Positions 1 to 6,230 are shown, counted from the stretch's first letter. The stretch: DNA of 10,481 nucleotides from Chloroflexota bacterium (GCA_005889395.1 VBFX01000006.1:1-10481), one strand, 5' to 3'. The notes: a model not told the origin generated them from the sequence alone. Numbers and translations are program-made.

Positions 1-1119
1 GAAGAGCGCGCGGATCGGATCGAGGTGCATGAAATTCATCACCACGCCAGCCACGGTGGCCAGCGTGAGGATGATGTAGAAGGTCGGTCGCTGCTGCGGC
101 TTGCTGGCCAGGCTCCCCGGCAAGCCCAGGAACTCCTTGATCGCGTAGGTGGCGGAGCCGCTCAGGATCGGGATGGCGAGCAGGCCGGCGCCGATGAGGC
201 AAACCGAGAAGACGATGAAGGCAAACGGTCCAGCGAGCGGGGCCAGCGCCGCAGCGGCCTCGGCGGCGGTCTGGACGCCCGTCCTGCCGTGCCTGTGCAG
301 CACCGCTGCGGAGGTGAGAATGATGAAGTACATCACGAGGTTGGAAAACGCCATTCCGACCAGGACGTCGGTCCTGGCGGCACGCAGCTCGGAGAGGCGC
401 AGCCCGTGACGGCCGGCCTGGGGGTTGGTGGCGCCGGCCGCCGCCAGCTCGTCGACCTCGGAGGACGCTTGCCAGAAGAACAGGTATGGCGAGATGGTGG
501 TGCCGAGCACCGCCACCAGCGCCATGACGAAATCCTTCGAGAATTCGACGTGCGGGACCACGGTCGCCCTGAGTACCTCCAGCAGAGGGGGATGGGCGAA
601 GAAGGCGGTAATGACATAGCCGAACAACGCGAGCGTCAACCACTTGAAAATCTTGAAGATCGTGGCGTAGCTGGCGAAGACCTGCAGCACGATGATCAGG
701 AGCGCCACCGGTACCACTAGCCACAGCGCCTGAACGGCCCCACGCGACAGCAGCGAACCGGCCGCGGCCACGGCACCGAGGTCGGCTCCGACGTTGAAGG
801 TGTTGGCGGCGAGCAGCCCGAGGATGGCGACGCCGACCAGCCAGCGAGGGAATTTCCGACGCAGGCTCGCCCCCAACCCGACGCCGGTCTGGAGCGCGAT
901 GCGCGCGCACAACTCCTGCACCGCGCTCATCAGGGGAAAGGTGAAGAGCGCCAGCCACAGCAGGCCGTACCCGAACTGGCTCCCGACCTGGGAGTAGGTC
1001 CCGATACCGCTGGGATCGTCGTCGCTGGCGCCGGTGATCAGGCCCGGGCCGAGCCGCTGCACGAAGCCGACGAAGCCCTTGCGCGCCGCCTCCTCGACGG
1101 GCACCTTTTTCATCCTCAT
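1..1119 (-). CDS. NRAMP-family divalent metal ion transporter, 3' end outside window
   Basis: Multi-pass inner-membrane protein of the NRAMP (SLC11-like) family, which moves divalent metal ions into the cell with protons. The open frame runs from the start codon to the window edge (about 371 residues visible, C-terminus missing) and is dominated by hydrophobic helices. Counting from the ATG at 1113, helix 1 carries the motif GASDDDPSGIG (residues 28-38), where classic NRAMPs have DPGN. Helix 6 carries GTTISPYLFFWQ (plus-strand positions about 479-514), where classic members have a metal-binding Met in a MPH motif. Both changes remove soft or carbonyl/amide ligands, so Mn/Fe specificity is doubtful. 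NRAMP-related magnesium transporters also lose these residues, which makes Mg2+ or another hard ion a reasonable inference. Two in-frame ATGs exist (1119 and 1113). I chose 1119 because a -10-like TATCAA lies 5 nt upstream and no Shine-Dalgarno is seen. It is divergent from the C39-like gene. Confidence 0.88.
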   Translation of the reverse strand, partial: MRMKKVPVEEAARKGFVGFVQRLGPGLITGASDDDPSGIGTYSQVGSQFGYGLLWLALFTFPLMSAVQELCARIALQTGVGLGASLRRKFPRWLVGVAILGLLAANTFNVGADLGAVAAAGSLLSRGAVQALWLVVPVALLIIVLQVFASYATIFKIFKWLTLALFGYVITAFFAHPPLLEVLRATVVPHVEFSKDFVMALVAVLGTTISPYLFFWQASSEVDELAAAGATNPQAGRHGLRLSELRAARTDVLVGMAFSNLVMYFIILTSAAVLHRHGRTGVQTAAEAAAALAPLAGPFAFIVFSVCLIGAGLLAIPILSGSATYAIKEFLGLPGSLASKPQQRPTFYIILTLATVAGVVMNFMHLDPIRALF

Positions 1120-1124
1120 ATTAA

Positions 1125-1130
1125 TTGATA
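1125..1130 (-). promoter_or_regulatory. candidate -10 element of the NRAMP-type gene
   Basis: TATCAA read on the minus strand, ending 5 nt before the ATG at 1119. If used, the transcript would start at or almost at the start codon (leaderless). No convincing -35 is visible at 16-18 nt; a TTGGAA at 1145-1150 (minus) is only 14 nt away. Weak evidence by itself, supported by the same arrangement at other genes in the window. Confidence 0.25.
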
Positions 1131-1188
1131 GGAAAGATATCACGTTCCAAGCTGAACGATCCGCCCATGGCATACTGTCCCGGCCATA

Positions 1189-1231
1189 ACCTGGCGGCCG
1201 TCGGAGCCGTTGTAACAACCGGCCGCAGGGT
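1189..1231. repeat. interrupted inverted repeat in the divergent intergenic region
   Basis: GCGGCCG at 1194-1200 pairs with CGGCCGC at 1220-1226, and outer bases 1189-1192 can pair with 1228-1231 across one mismatch. Inside lies a second small palindrome, GTTG-TAA-CAAC (1209-1219). No T-tract follows, so it is not an obvious terminator. It could be an operator for the divergent pair or a structured upstream element. In GC-rich DNA a 7-bp match of this composition can also occur by chance. Confidence 0.3.
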
Positions 1232-1232
1232 C

Positions 1233-1261
1233 TGGCCAGCTGATACCGTCACTGATAGGAT
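1233..1261 (+). promoter_or_regulatory. candidate promoter of the C39-like lipoprotein gene
   Basis: TGGCCA (1233-1238) and TAGGAT (1256-1261) are separated by 17 bp, and each matches four of six bases of the sigma70-type consensus hexamers. The expected start site is about 1268, leaving a leader of only a few bases before the ATG at 1271. A direct repeat CTGATA (1240-1245 and 1252-1257, 12-bp period) overlaps the spacer and -10 and could be a regulator site. Confidence 0.3.
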
Positions 1262-1270
1262 GAGACAGGA

Positions 1271-2062
1271 ATGTCACAAGGAGTAATAAAGATTGCGCTG
1301 GCGATGGCATTCGCTGCGCTTTTGCCTTCCTGTTTCGGCGCGCAGGTCAATACCCGGCCCATCGGGCCCGTCGCACTCGCCTACAACTTCCCCAAACCAT
1401 CGGCCACCCCGACAGAGACGCCCCAGCCGCAACCGTCGCTGACAGTCGGCCAGGTTTCCCCGGGCCAGGGAGCGGTCGAAGTTCGCGGCTTCCACGAGCC
1501 GCCCGACTGGGCCCACCGCAACTATTGCGGTGCGGGGGCCACCCAGGTCCTCCTCTCGGCGTGGATGACCGACGTCCCGGACATCGAGACCGTCGCCAGA
1601 GCATCCAAGCTGAACCCGAACAGCGGCGAATTCGGCGCCAATGCGACCGCTGCGATCAATGGCTTCCTCGATCCGGTGGTGATGCCCGTCCTTGATCAGC
1701 CCCGGTACAAGGCGGAACACGTGACCACCCTCGACGAGGTGAAGGCCAGGATCGAGCACGACATCGTCGACCAGCAGGCGATCATGACCTTCGGCCACGG
1801 CGTCCCGGTGATGGTGCAGACGATGACCCGAACCATGCCAGGGTGGAACCGCTGGAACGCCACGCACATGATCACGATCTTCGCCTTCGACTTCAGCCAC
1901 GACGATCCGGCGCTCGACACCGTGAGCTATGCCGAGACGCCCTCGCCGCTGGCCGGGTACCGTGGGCCCGACTTCCAGACGATCTCCGTCAAGGCCCTCT
2001 GGGTAGCGATGCAGGCGTACCTGCGCGAGTTTCCGCAGGACCCGATGAACGTCATTAGTTAG
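1271..2062 (+). CDS. C39-like cysteine peptidase domain lipoprotein
   Basis: Probable exported lipoprotein of 263 residues. Residues 1-21 form a signal peptide with a lysine at 7, a hydrophobic core and a lipobox-like LPSC ending at Cys21 (Pro at -2 is unusual). A Pro/Thr/Gln-rich linker at about 43-56 follows. The rest resembles the peptidase C39-like fold: RNYCGAGATQVLL has the nucleophile-type Cys86, and NATHMITIFAFD has the His199 expected from the HxxxIxG/FD pattern. The usual third residue (Asp/Asn of a VNDP-like strand) seems to be Glu222 in YAETPSP, which I infer by position. Such domains cleave peptides or serve as binding folds; the substrate is unknown. Start choice: the ATG at 1271 gives a proper n-region. 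An AAGGAG at 1278-1283 lies inside the frame, 8 nt before an ATT codon at 1292, but starting there would lose the lysine. It is followed 7 bp later by a membrane-anchored gene, likely co-transcribed. Confidence 0.75.
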   Translation: MSQGVIKIALAMAFAALLPSCFGAQVNTRPIGPVALAYNFPKPSATPTETPQPQPSLTVGQVSPGQGAVEVRGFHEPPDWAHRNYCGAGATQVLLSAWMTDVPDIETVARASKLNPNSGEFGANATAAINGFLDPVVMPVLDQPRYKAEHVTTLDEVKARIEHDIVDQQAIMTFGHGVPVMVQTMTRTMPGWNRWNATHMITIFAFDFSHDDPALDTVSYAETPSPLAGYRGPDFQTISVKALWVAMQAYLREFPQDPMNVIS

Positions 2063-2069
2063 GCGGGCG

Positions 2070-2501
2070 GTGCGGCTGACGGTACGACGCAGTCTCGTCG
2101 GCGCAGGCATTGTAATCCTGCTCGCGCTGATCGGCGTTGGCGGATTCCTGATCGCGCAGGCTCTCCGGCCCCACATCTCGGCAGAGGAGGCGACCGCGGC
2201 GGCGATCAACCGGGTGCAACAGATGAACACCGGTGCGAGCGAATTCACCCTGGTGAGTGCCAGGTATGAGCCGGCACCCGACAAGGTTTATGACGACCAC
2301 GGCAGCCTGATCTATTCGGAATCGCGTTCGGCATGTTTGGTCGGCGGGATTCGAGTTCCATCCTTCCTATGCCCCGCGGAGGCGGCCTGGATTTTGCATC
2401 TTGTTGCGCCCGGACAAGGAGGGCACAGCGCCAATGACGCGTACGTCGTGGTCAATGCGACCACGGGAAGCGTCAGCTCAGCATCCGTGAGCCGTAGCTG
2501 A
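2070..2501 (+). CDS. small membrane-anchored protein with PepSY-like tail
   Basis: A protein of 143 residues starting with GTG. Residues 1-7 are basic (RLTVRR) and 8-32 form one hydrophobic segment, so it is probably held in the membrane with its C-terminal part outside. The outer part begins ISAEEATAAAINRV and ends AYVVVNATTGSVSSASV. This layout (SxEEAxxxAxxxV, then a strand, then VDxxTGxV) resembles PepSY/YpeB domains, which are often found with or inhibiting extracellular peptidases. The assignment is by pattern only. Two cysteines (in SACLVGG and SFLCPAE) could form a disulfide. It starts 7 bp after the C39-like lipoprotein, so the two may act together at the cell surface, and a peptidase/modulator pair is a natural guess. 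The region before the GTG (AGGCGGGCG) offers a G-rich but imperfect ribosome site. Confidence 0.6.
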   Translation: MRLTVRRSLVGAGIVILLALIGVGGFLIAQALRPHISAEEATAAAINRVQQMNTGASEFTLVSARYEPAPDKVYDDHGSLIYSESRSACLVGGIRVPSFLCPAEAAWILHLVAPGQGGHSANDAYVVVNATTGSVSSASVSRS

Positions 2502-2508
2502 ACACCGC

Positions 2509-2514
2509 CATAAT
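2509..2514 (+). promoter_or_regulatory. candidate -10 element before the folE relic
   Basis: CATAAT (5/6 to TATAAT) lies 6 nt before the GTG at 2521, which places the transcription start at the start codon. No purine-rich ribosome site is present in the 18-bp gap after the preceding gene. No clear -35 at 17 bp. Confidence 0.35.
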
Positions 2515-2520
2515 TAGGTC

Positions 2521-2996
2521 GTGGCACAAGCTCAGGACCGCTCCAGCGACGCCGTCTCGATGGAGGCGTTGATCAGGCACCAGTTAGTACTGCTCGGCGA
2601 GGATCCCTCGCGCGAAGGGCTTCGCGACACCCCCGAGCGGGTCAAGGAAAGCCTCGAGTTCCTGACTCGCGGCTATACGGCCGCGTCCACATCGGCTATA
2701 TCCCGAAAGGGCGGCTGGTCGGTCTCAGCAAAATGCCCCGGCTGGTGGAGCTCTACAGCCGGCGGCTCCAGGTCCAGGAGCGAATGACGCGCCAGATTGC
2801 CGAGTGCCTGCAGAAATACCTGGAACCCGTGGGTGTGGGCGTAGTCATCGAGGCCGACCACCTGTGCATGAAGATGCGCGGCGTGGAGAAGCAGAACAGC
2901 CGGGTCTTCACCAGCTGCGTGCTGGGCATCTTCCAGACGGATCCCAAGACCCGCGCCGAGTTCATGGGCCTGATCAAGGGCGTCCCCAACATCTAA
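2521..2996 (+). pseudogene. folE: GTP cyclohydrolase I relic, internal deletion plus frameshift
   Basis: FolE converts GTP to 7,8-dihydroneopterin triphosphate, the first step of folate and pterin synthesis. The N-terminal part reads from GTG 2521 (LLGEDPSREGLRDTPERV, then FLTRGYT) and ends in family register at about 2679. The C-terminal part continues in another frame from about 2679 to the TAA at 2994-2996 (GRVHIGYIPKGRLVGLSK, then RLQVQERMTRQIAE and ADHLCMKMRGVEKQNS). Compared with intact bacterial FolE, roughly 40 residues are missing at the join. These include the stretch holding the first zinc Cys and the adjacent His pair (the CEHH region). The later His and zinc Cys (HLC) remain. The frame change implies the lost length is one more than a multiple of three, around 118-121 nt. 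Translated as it stands, the first frame runs on to a stop near 2787 as an 88-residue product. Either a true pseudogene or an assembly error; elsewhere the sequence is well conserved, so the lesion is recent if real. Confidence 0.88.
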
Positions 2997-3005
2997 TACG
3001 GGGAC

Positions 3006-3725
3006 GTGCCCCAGTTCTTCGTCGGCACGTCGGGGTTTTCCTATTCGGGTTGGCGAGGGCGTTTCTATCCCCGCCGCATCAAGTCGGCGGAGATGCTGAG
3101 CTACTACGCCCAGCACCTCCCAACGGTCGAGGTCAACACCACCTTCTATCGGACGCAGCCGGAGGGCGTCATCGCCGGCTGGGTCGCAAGCGTCCCGCCG
3201 GACTTCCGCTTCGCGGTCAAGGCCCACCGGCGAATCACGCACAACCGCCGCATGCCCAACCTGGAGGAGGCGGTCCGGGTGCTGGCGGAGGAGGCCGCGG
3301 CCTTTGGCAATCGGTTGGGCCCGGTCCTCTTTCAGCTGCCGCCCACCGCGCCCTTCGATGAGGGCCGGATCGAGCGGATCGTAGCCCTGCTCCCATCTCA
3401 CTGGCGCGTCGCCTTCCAGTTCCGCCACCGCTCCTGGCACACGCCGGAGGTCGCTGCGCTCCTGGAGCGTCTGGGGGCGTCGCTCGTCCACGGCGACGGC
3501 GAGGAAGAGCCGGGGCCTCTCGGGCGCGGTGCGTTCATCTACCTGCGGTTGCGCCGCGACACGTACTCTCCGCAGCGGCGCGCCGCCTGGGTTCGGCGGA
3601 TTGCCGGCTACCTGGACGGTGGCCGCGACGTCTACGCCTACTTCAAGCACGAATCGCTGGGCCCGCTTTACGCGCAGCGGCTGGAGACGGCAATCCGAAC
3701 ATCTTTTCGGCGCCCGGCCGTATAA
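3006..3725 (+). CDS. DUF72 family protein (YecE-like TIM barrel)
   Basis: A complete 239-residue member of the DUF72 family, whose biochemical role is not established. Family landmarks are in order: VGTSGFSYSGWRGRFYP near the start, VEVNTTFYR at about 41-49, FAVKAHRRITH, VLFQLPPT, VAFQFRHRSW, YLRLRRD and DVYAYFKHES near the end. These match the strand ends of the barrel. Length is within the usual range. The start is GTG 3006, 9 bp after the folE relic's stop; TAATAC at 2994-2999 lies 6 nt before it and could be a -10 element of a leaderless message, since no Shine-Dalgarno is seen. The stop codon overlaps a perfect TATAAT that probably serves the ku gene. DUF72 genes are met beside Ku or ligase genes in some genomes, but I infer no shared function. 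Confidence 0.9.
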   Translation: MPQFFVGTSGFSYSGWRGRFYPRRIKSAEMLSYYAQHLPTVEVNTTFYRTQPEGVIAGWVASVPPDFRFAVKAHRRITHNRRMPNLEEAVRVLAEEAAAFGNRLGPVLFQLPPTAPFDEGRIERIVALLPSHWRVAFQFRHRSWHTPEVAALLERLGASLVHGDGEEEPGPLGRGAFIYLRLRRDTYSPQRRAAWVRRIAGYLDGGRDVYAYFKHESLGPLYAQRLETAIRTSFRRPAV

Positions 3726-3726
3726 T
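3721..3726 (+). promoter_or_regulatory. candidate -10 element for ku
   Basis: A perfect TATAAT overlaps the stop codon of the DUF72 gene and lies 33 nt before the ku start. The hexamer 17 bp upstream (AACATC, 3698-3703) is a poor -35. Unlike the neighbours, this would give a leader of about 25 nt, and that leader does contain a ribosome site (AGGAG, 3745-3749). Confidence 0.4.
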
Positions 3727-3744
3727 CCGGGCAACCCAGCGAAA

Positions 3745-3749
3745 AGGAG
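3745..3749 (+). promoter_or_regulatory. ribosome binding site of ku
   Basis: AGGAG preceded by AAA, 10 nt before the ATG at 3760. It decides the ku start: an out-of-frame ATG at 3753 is too close to it, and the in-frame ATG at 3772 is too far. This is the clearest Shine-Dalgarno in the window. Confidence 0.55.
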
Positions 3750-3759
3750 ATCATGTGGT

Positions 3760-4641
3760 ATGGCCCGGTCCATGTGGCGGGGCGCGATCAGCTTCGGGAT
3801 GGTGGCGATCCCGGTCCGCATGTACCTCGCCACCGAGGCGCACAGCGCCGTGTCCTTCCGACAGTTGTGCCCCCATTGTCAACTCCCGATCAAACAGCAG
3901 CGGCATTGCCCGACGGATGACCACGTGGTCGCATTCAACGAGGTGCTCAAGGGCTACGAGGTCGGAAAGAATCAGTTCGTCCTGATCGACGAGGAAGATC
4001 TGGACAAGCTCCCCCTCAAGACCACCAGGACGATCGATATCGTCGAATTCGTCGAGCGTGACGAGGTGCCGCTTGGGCTTTACATCAAATCCGCCTACTA
4101 CCTCGAGCCCGAGGATGTCGGGGTCAAGCCCTTCTACCTGCTCAAACGCGCCCTCGAAGACACGAACAAGGTGGCTGTCGCGAAGATCGCTTTGCGCGAC
4201 CGCGAGCATCTGTCCCTGATCCAAGTCGAGGGCAATACGCTCCTCTGCAATACGCTGAACTGGCCGGACGAGATCCGATCCACCGAGGAACTGAATCTCC
4301 CGCAAAACGTCAAGATCAGCGACAAAGAGGTCAAGATGGCGACCTCGCTGATCGATAACCTGACGGACAGGTGCCAGCCGGAGCGCTACACCGATGACTA
4401 CAAGGCCGCCTTCCAGCAGATCGTCGATCAAAAGATGAAAGGCCTCAAGGTGGTAGCTCCGGCCGCCGTGCAGGAGCCCCGCGTCATGGATCTGATGGCT
4501 GCGCTGAAAGCATCGGTGGAGGCGACCAAGCAAGGGAAGAAGAAGCCGGCCGAGAAACCCGCCGCGAGTCGTGCGGCCAAGGTCAAGGTGGCGGCGAAAA
4601 CGTCAGCGGCCCGCCCGGCCGCGCGACGTCGCACGGCCTGA
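3760..4641 (+). CDS. ku: Ku, DNA end-binding protein of non-homologous end joining
   Basis: Bacterial Ku forms a homodimeric ring on double-strand break ends and recruits a LigD-type ligase. The protein has 293 residues, normal for the family. The N-terminus MWRGAISFGMVAIPVRMYLAT (residues 5 on) is the standard opening. LKGYEVGKNQFVLIDEEDLD, then TIDIVEFV, then YYLEPE and KPFYLLKRAL follow the usual order of the beta-barrel core. Residues 31-46 contain three cysteines (CPHC, then C ten residues later), a zinc-ribbon-like group also seen in some other Ku proteins. After about residue 245 comes a Lys/Ala/Arg-rich tail, as in mycobacterial-type Ku, where such tails bind DNA. The start is ATG 3760, 10 nt after AGGAG. 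The downstream ligase-like gene begins 24 nt later in the same frame. Confidence 0.95.
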   Translation: MARSMWRGAISFGMVAIPVRMYLATEAHSAVSFRQLCPHCQLPIKQQRHCPTDDHVVAFNEVLKGYEVGKNQFVLIDEEDLDKLPLKTTRTIDIVEFVERDEVPLGLYIKSAYYLEPEDVGVKPFYLLKRALEDTNKVAVAKIALRDREHLSLIQVEGNTLLCNTLNWPDEIRSTEELNLPQNVKISDKEVKMATSLIDNLTDRCQPERYTDDYKAAFQQIVDQKMKGLKVVAPAAVQEPRVMDLMAALKASVEATKQGKKKPAEKPAASRAAKVKVAAKTSAARPAARRRTA

Positions 4642-4651
4642 CCTGGCGTAG

Positions 4652-4657
4652 TACAGT
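4652..4657 (+). promoter_or_regulatory. candidate -10 element before the ligase-like gene
   Basis: TACAGT (TANNNT type) ends 8 nt before the GTG at 4666, inside the 24-bp gap after ku. No Shine-Dalgarno is present in the gap. The same hexamer sits 6 nt before the GTG at 5742. Either gene could instead be translated by coupling to its upstream neighbour. Confidence 0.3.
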
Positions 4658-4665
4658 CCGCTAGA

Positions 4666-5724
4666 GTGCCGGCGCGGTCCCAAACGGTTGAGCTCGACCT
4701 GCCTTTCCAGCGCGACCTGCCGGATCGGTTGCGCCCCATGCTTCCCATGCCGGCCGCCGGGCCGTTCGACTCGCAGGACTACGCCTTCGAAGTCTCCTGG
4801 GACGGCGTTCGGGCGCTGGCGTCCATCGATCGAGGGCAGGTCCGCATCTGGGGCCGCGACCTCCGCGACCTCACCAGCCGCTATCCAGAAGTCCAGGCGC
4901 TCGCCGCACTGGCGCCACCGGAAACAATTGTCGACGGCGAGTTGATCGTGACCGACGCCGACGGCCGCCCCGATGGTGTTGCGCTCGAGGCGCGTCAACA
5001 GGCGTTGCGTCCCGAGGCCGTCGCCCGAGTGGCCGCCGCGCACCCGGCAACGTATGTCGTCTACGACCTGCTCTTCATGCGCGGCAGGTCGCTCATGAAG
5101 GAGCCGTTGCTCCGGCGTCGGCCTAAGGTGCACCAGGCGATTCCCTCGACCGGCCGCATCTACGTGGTCGAACCGGTCGCCGGGGACGGCCTCGCCTTCT
5201 TCGAGGCGGCCAAAGACAACGGGCTGGGCGGCGTGGTCGCGAAGCGCTTCGATAGTCCGTACCGGGCCGGTCAGCGCCACCCGGACTGGCTGCTGATCGA
5301 GGCCGCCCGACGCCAGGACTTTGCCGTCGTCGGCTTCATTCCGCAGGCCGGTGACCACCTGCTCGAAGCGCTGATCGTGGCCACCTATGACGGCCGGCAC
5401 TTCGAGCCGGCGGGCCGGGTCGGGGGTGGCTTCGATACGGTCACGTCGCGGCGCATCCGAAAGATGCTCGATGGCCTCCCCAATGCGTCGCCGCCGGATG
5501 ACCCTCGCTGGTCGGATGATCGGATCTGCTGGATCGAGCCTCGCATCGTCGTCGCCGTCAAGTTCAGTGAATGGGACCGCAACCGGCAGCTGCGCTTCCC
5601 GATCTTCAGTGGGTTGCGGCCCGAGGTCTCGCCGCAGGAGTGCGTTCGCACCGCCATGGTCGAGCCGCCGGAGCCGGCCCGGCCCCGCCGGGTCGACATC
5701 CAGCTGCCGCGCCTCCTCATCTGA
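4666..5724 (+). CDS. ATP-dependent DNA ligase-like protein (LigD ligase-domain type), catalytic lysine missing
   Basis: A 352-residue protein covering only the ligase part of LigD (adenylation domain plus OB fold); no polymerase or phosphoesterase domain. Motif I, normally KxDGxR with the AMP-accepting lysine, reads EVSWDGVR with Ser44 at that place. There is no lysine at all before residue 145. Motif III (VDGEL, 89-93), motif IIIa (YVVYDLLF) and motif IV (GGVVAKR, 188-194) are kept. Motif V, normally W-L-K-I-K, reads WLLIEA (208-213), so both lysines are gone. The OB-fold part is well kept, with WIEPRIVVAVKFSEW and LRFPIFSGLRPE. The fold is therefore maintained while the residues for AMP transfer are lost, which points to a non-catalytic partner, perhaps of the adjacent Ku. 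It starts with GTG 4666, in the same frame as ku and with no stop between except ku's TGA. Confidence 0.85.
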   Translation: MPARSQTVELDLPFQRDLPDRLRPMLPMPAAGPFDSQDYAFEVSWDGVRALASIDRGQVRIWGRDLRDLTSRYPEVQALAALAPPETIVDGELIVTDADGRPDGVALEARQQALRPEAVARVAAAHPATYVVYDLLFMRGRSLMKEPLLRRRPKVHQAIPSTGRIYVVEPVAGDGLAFFEAAKDNGLGGVVAKRFDSPYRAGQRHPDWLLIEAARRQDFAVVGFIPQAGDHLLEALIVATYDGRHFEPAGRVGGGFDTVTSRRIRKMLDGLPNASPPDDPRWSDDRICWIEPRIVVAVKFSEWDRNRQLRFPIFSGLRPEVSPQECVRTAMVEPPEPARPRRVDIQLPRLLI

Positions 5725-5729
5725 GTTCG

Positions 5730-5735
5730 TACAGT
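5730..5735 (+). promoter_or_regulatory. candidate -10 element of the hcr-like operon
   Basis: TACAGT ends 6 nt before the GTG at 5742, in the 17-bp gap after the ligase-like gene. AGGAG at 5736-5740 follows, but it ends only 1 nt before the GTG, too near to work as a normal ribosome site. A leaderless start is therefore a reasonable reading. Confidence 0.3.
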
Positions 5736-5741
5736 AGGAGC

Positions 5742-6230
5742 GTGCCGATCGCGGACCGGGTCGCCGTCCGCCTGCGCGTCAACGGCGAAGAGATGGTGGT
5801 CATGGTGCCGCCCTACAAGACGTTGCTGGAAGTCCTGCGCGAAGACCTGGGACTCACGGGCACCAAGCACGGCTGCGAGCTGGGCGAGTGCTCGACCTGC
5901 GGTGTGCTCGTCGACGGCCGGCCGTACCTGTCCTGCCTGGCCATGCCGCTCGACCTCGAGGGACGCGCGATCACCACGGTCGAAGGGATGGCGGATGGGA
6001 GTGAGCCGCATCCTCTTCAGCTCGCGTTTGCCGAGTTGGGGGCCGCCCAATGTGGCTATTGCACGCCGGCCATGTTGCTCACCGCCATGGCGCTACTCGA
6101 CCGGGATCCACACCCAACCCGCGACGCGATCAAGGACGCGCTTTCCGGCGTGCTCTGCCGCTGCACCGGTTACCTCAAGATTTTCGAGGCCGTCGAACTG
6201 GCGGCGTCGCGAGGCGGGCGCCATGGCTGA
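5742..6230 (+). CDS. hcrC: 4-hydroxybenzoyl-CoA reductase-like, [2Fe-2S] subunit
   Basis: Small iron-sulfur subunit of a xanthine-dehydrogenase-family molybdenum enzyme, 162 residues, the usual size. It carries electrons between the molybdenum centre and the flavin subunit. The N-terminal plant-ferredoxin-type cluster is bound by Cys45, Cys50, Cys53 and Cys65 (HGCELGECSTCGVL, then LSCL). The second cluster is bound by Cys104, Cys107, Cys139 and Cys141 (QCGYCTPAM and LCRCTGY). All eight ligands are present. The start is GTG 5742; no other start codon lies between it and the conserved LRVNGEE strand. Its end overlaps the molybdenum subunit gene by 8 bp (ATGGCTGA), a sign of coupled translation. 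The Hcr name rests on the downstream FAD subunit; on its own this subunit could belong to any three-subunit molybdenum hydroxylase. Confidence 0.88.
   Translation: MPIADRVAVRLRVNGEEMVVMVPPYKTLLEVLREDLGLTGTKHGCELGECSTCGVLVDGRPYLSCLAMPLDLEGRAITTVEGMADGSEPHPLQLAFAELGAAQCGYCTPAMLLTAMALLDRDPHPTRDAIKDALSGVLCRCTGYLKIFEAVELAASRGGRHG

Noticed and set aside
25..720. Plus-strand open frame of 231 codons opposite the NRAMP-type gene
   Set aside because: Its product is Gly/Arg/Glu/His-rich with no motif, while the minus strand encodes continuous membrane helices.
1292..1294. ATT as start of the C39-like lipoprotein, 8 nt after an AAGGAG
   Set aside because: ATT starts are rare, and this choice removes the lysine from the signal peptide n-region; ATG 1271 gives a normal signal peptide.
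1274..2284. Minus-strand open frame of 336 codons opposite the C39-like and PepSY-like genes
   Set aside because: Plus-strand proteins have signal peptides and domain motifs; the antisense translation has none.
2673..3833. Minus-strand open frame of 386 codons across folE, DUF72 and the ku start
   Set aside because: It crosses three genes that have clear plus-strand homology and shows no domain of its own.
3751..4533. Minus-strand open frame of 260 codons opposite ku
   Set aside because: A shadow of ku, which is conserved along its full length.
4666..5724. Labelling the ligase-like gene as full LigD
   Set aside because: It has only the ligase region at 352 residues, without polymerase or phosphoesterase domains, and lacks the catalytic lysine.
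5736..5740. AGGAG as ribosome binding site for the [2Fe-2S] subunit gene
   Set aside because: It ends only 1 nt before the GTG at 5742 and no other start codon follows at a workable distance before the conserved N-terminal strand.
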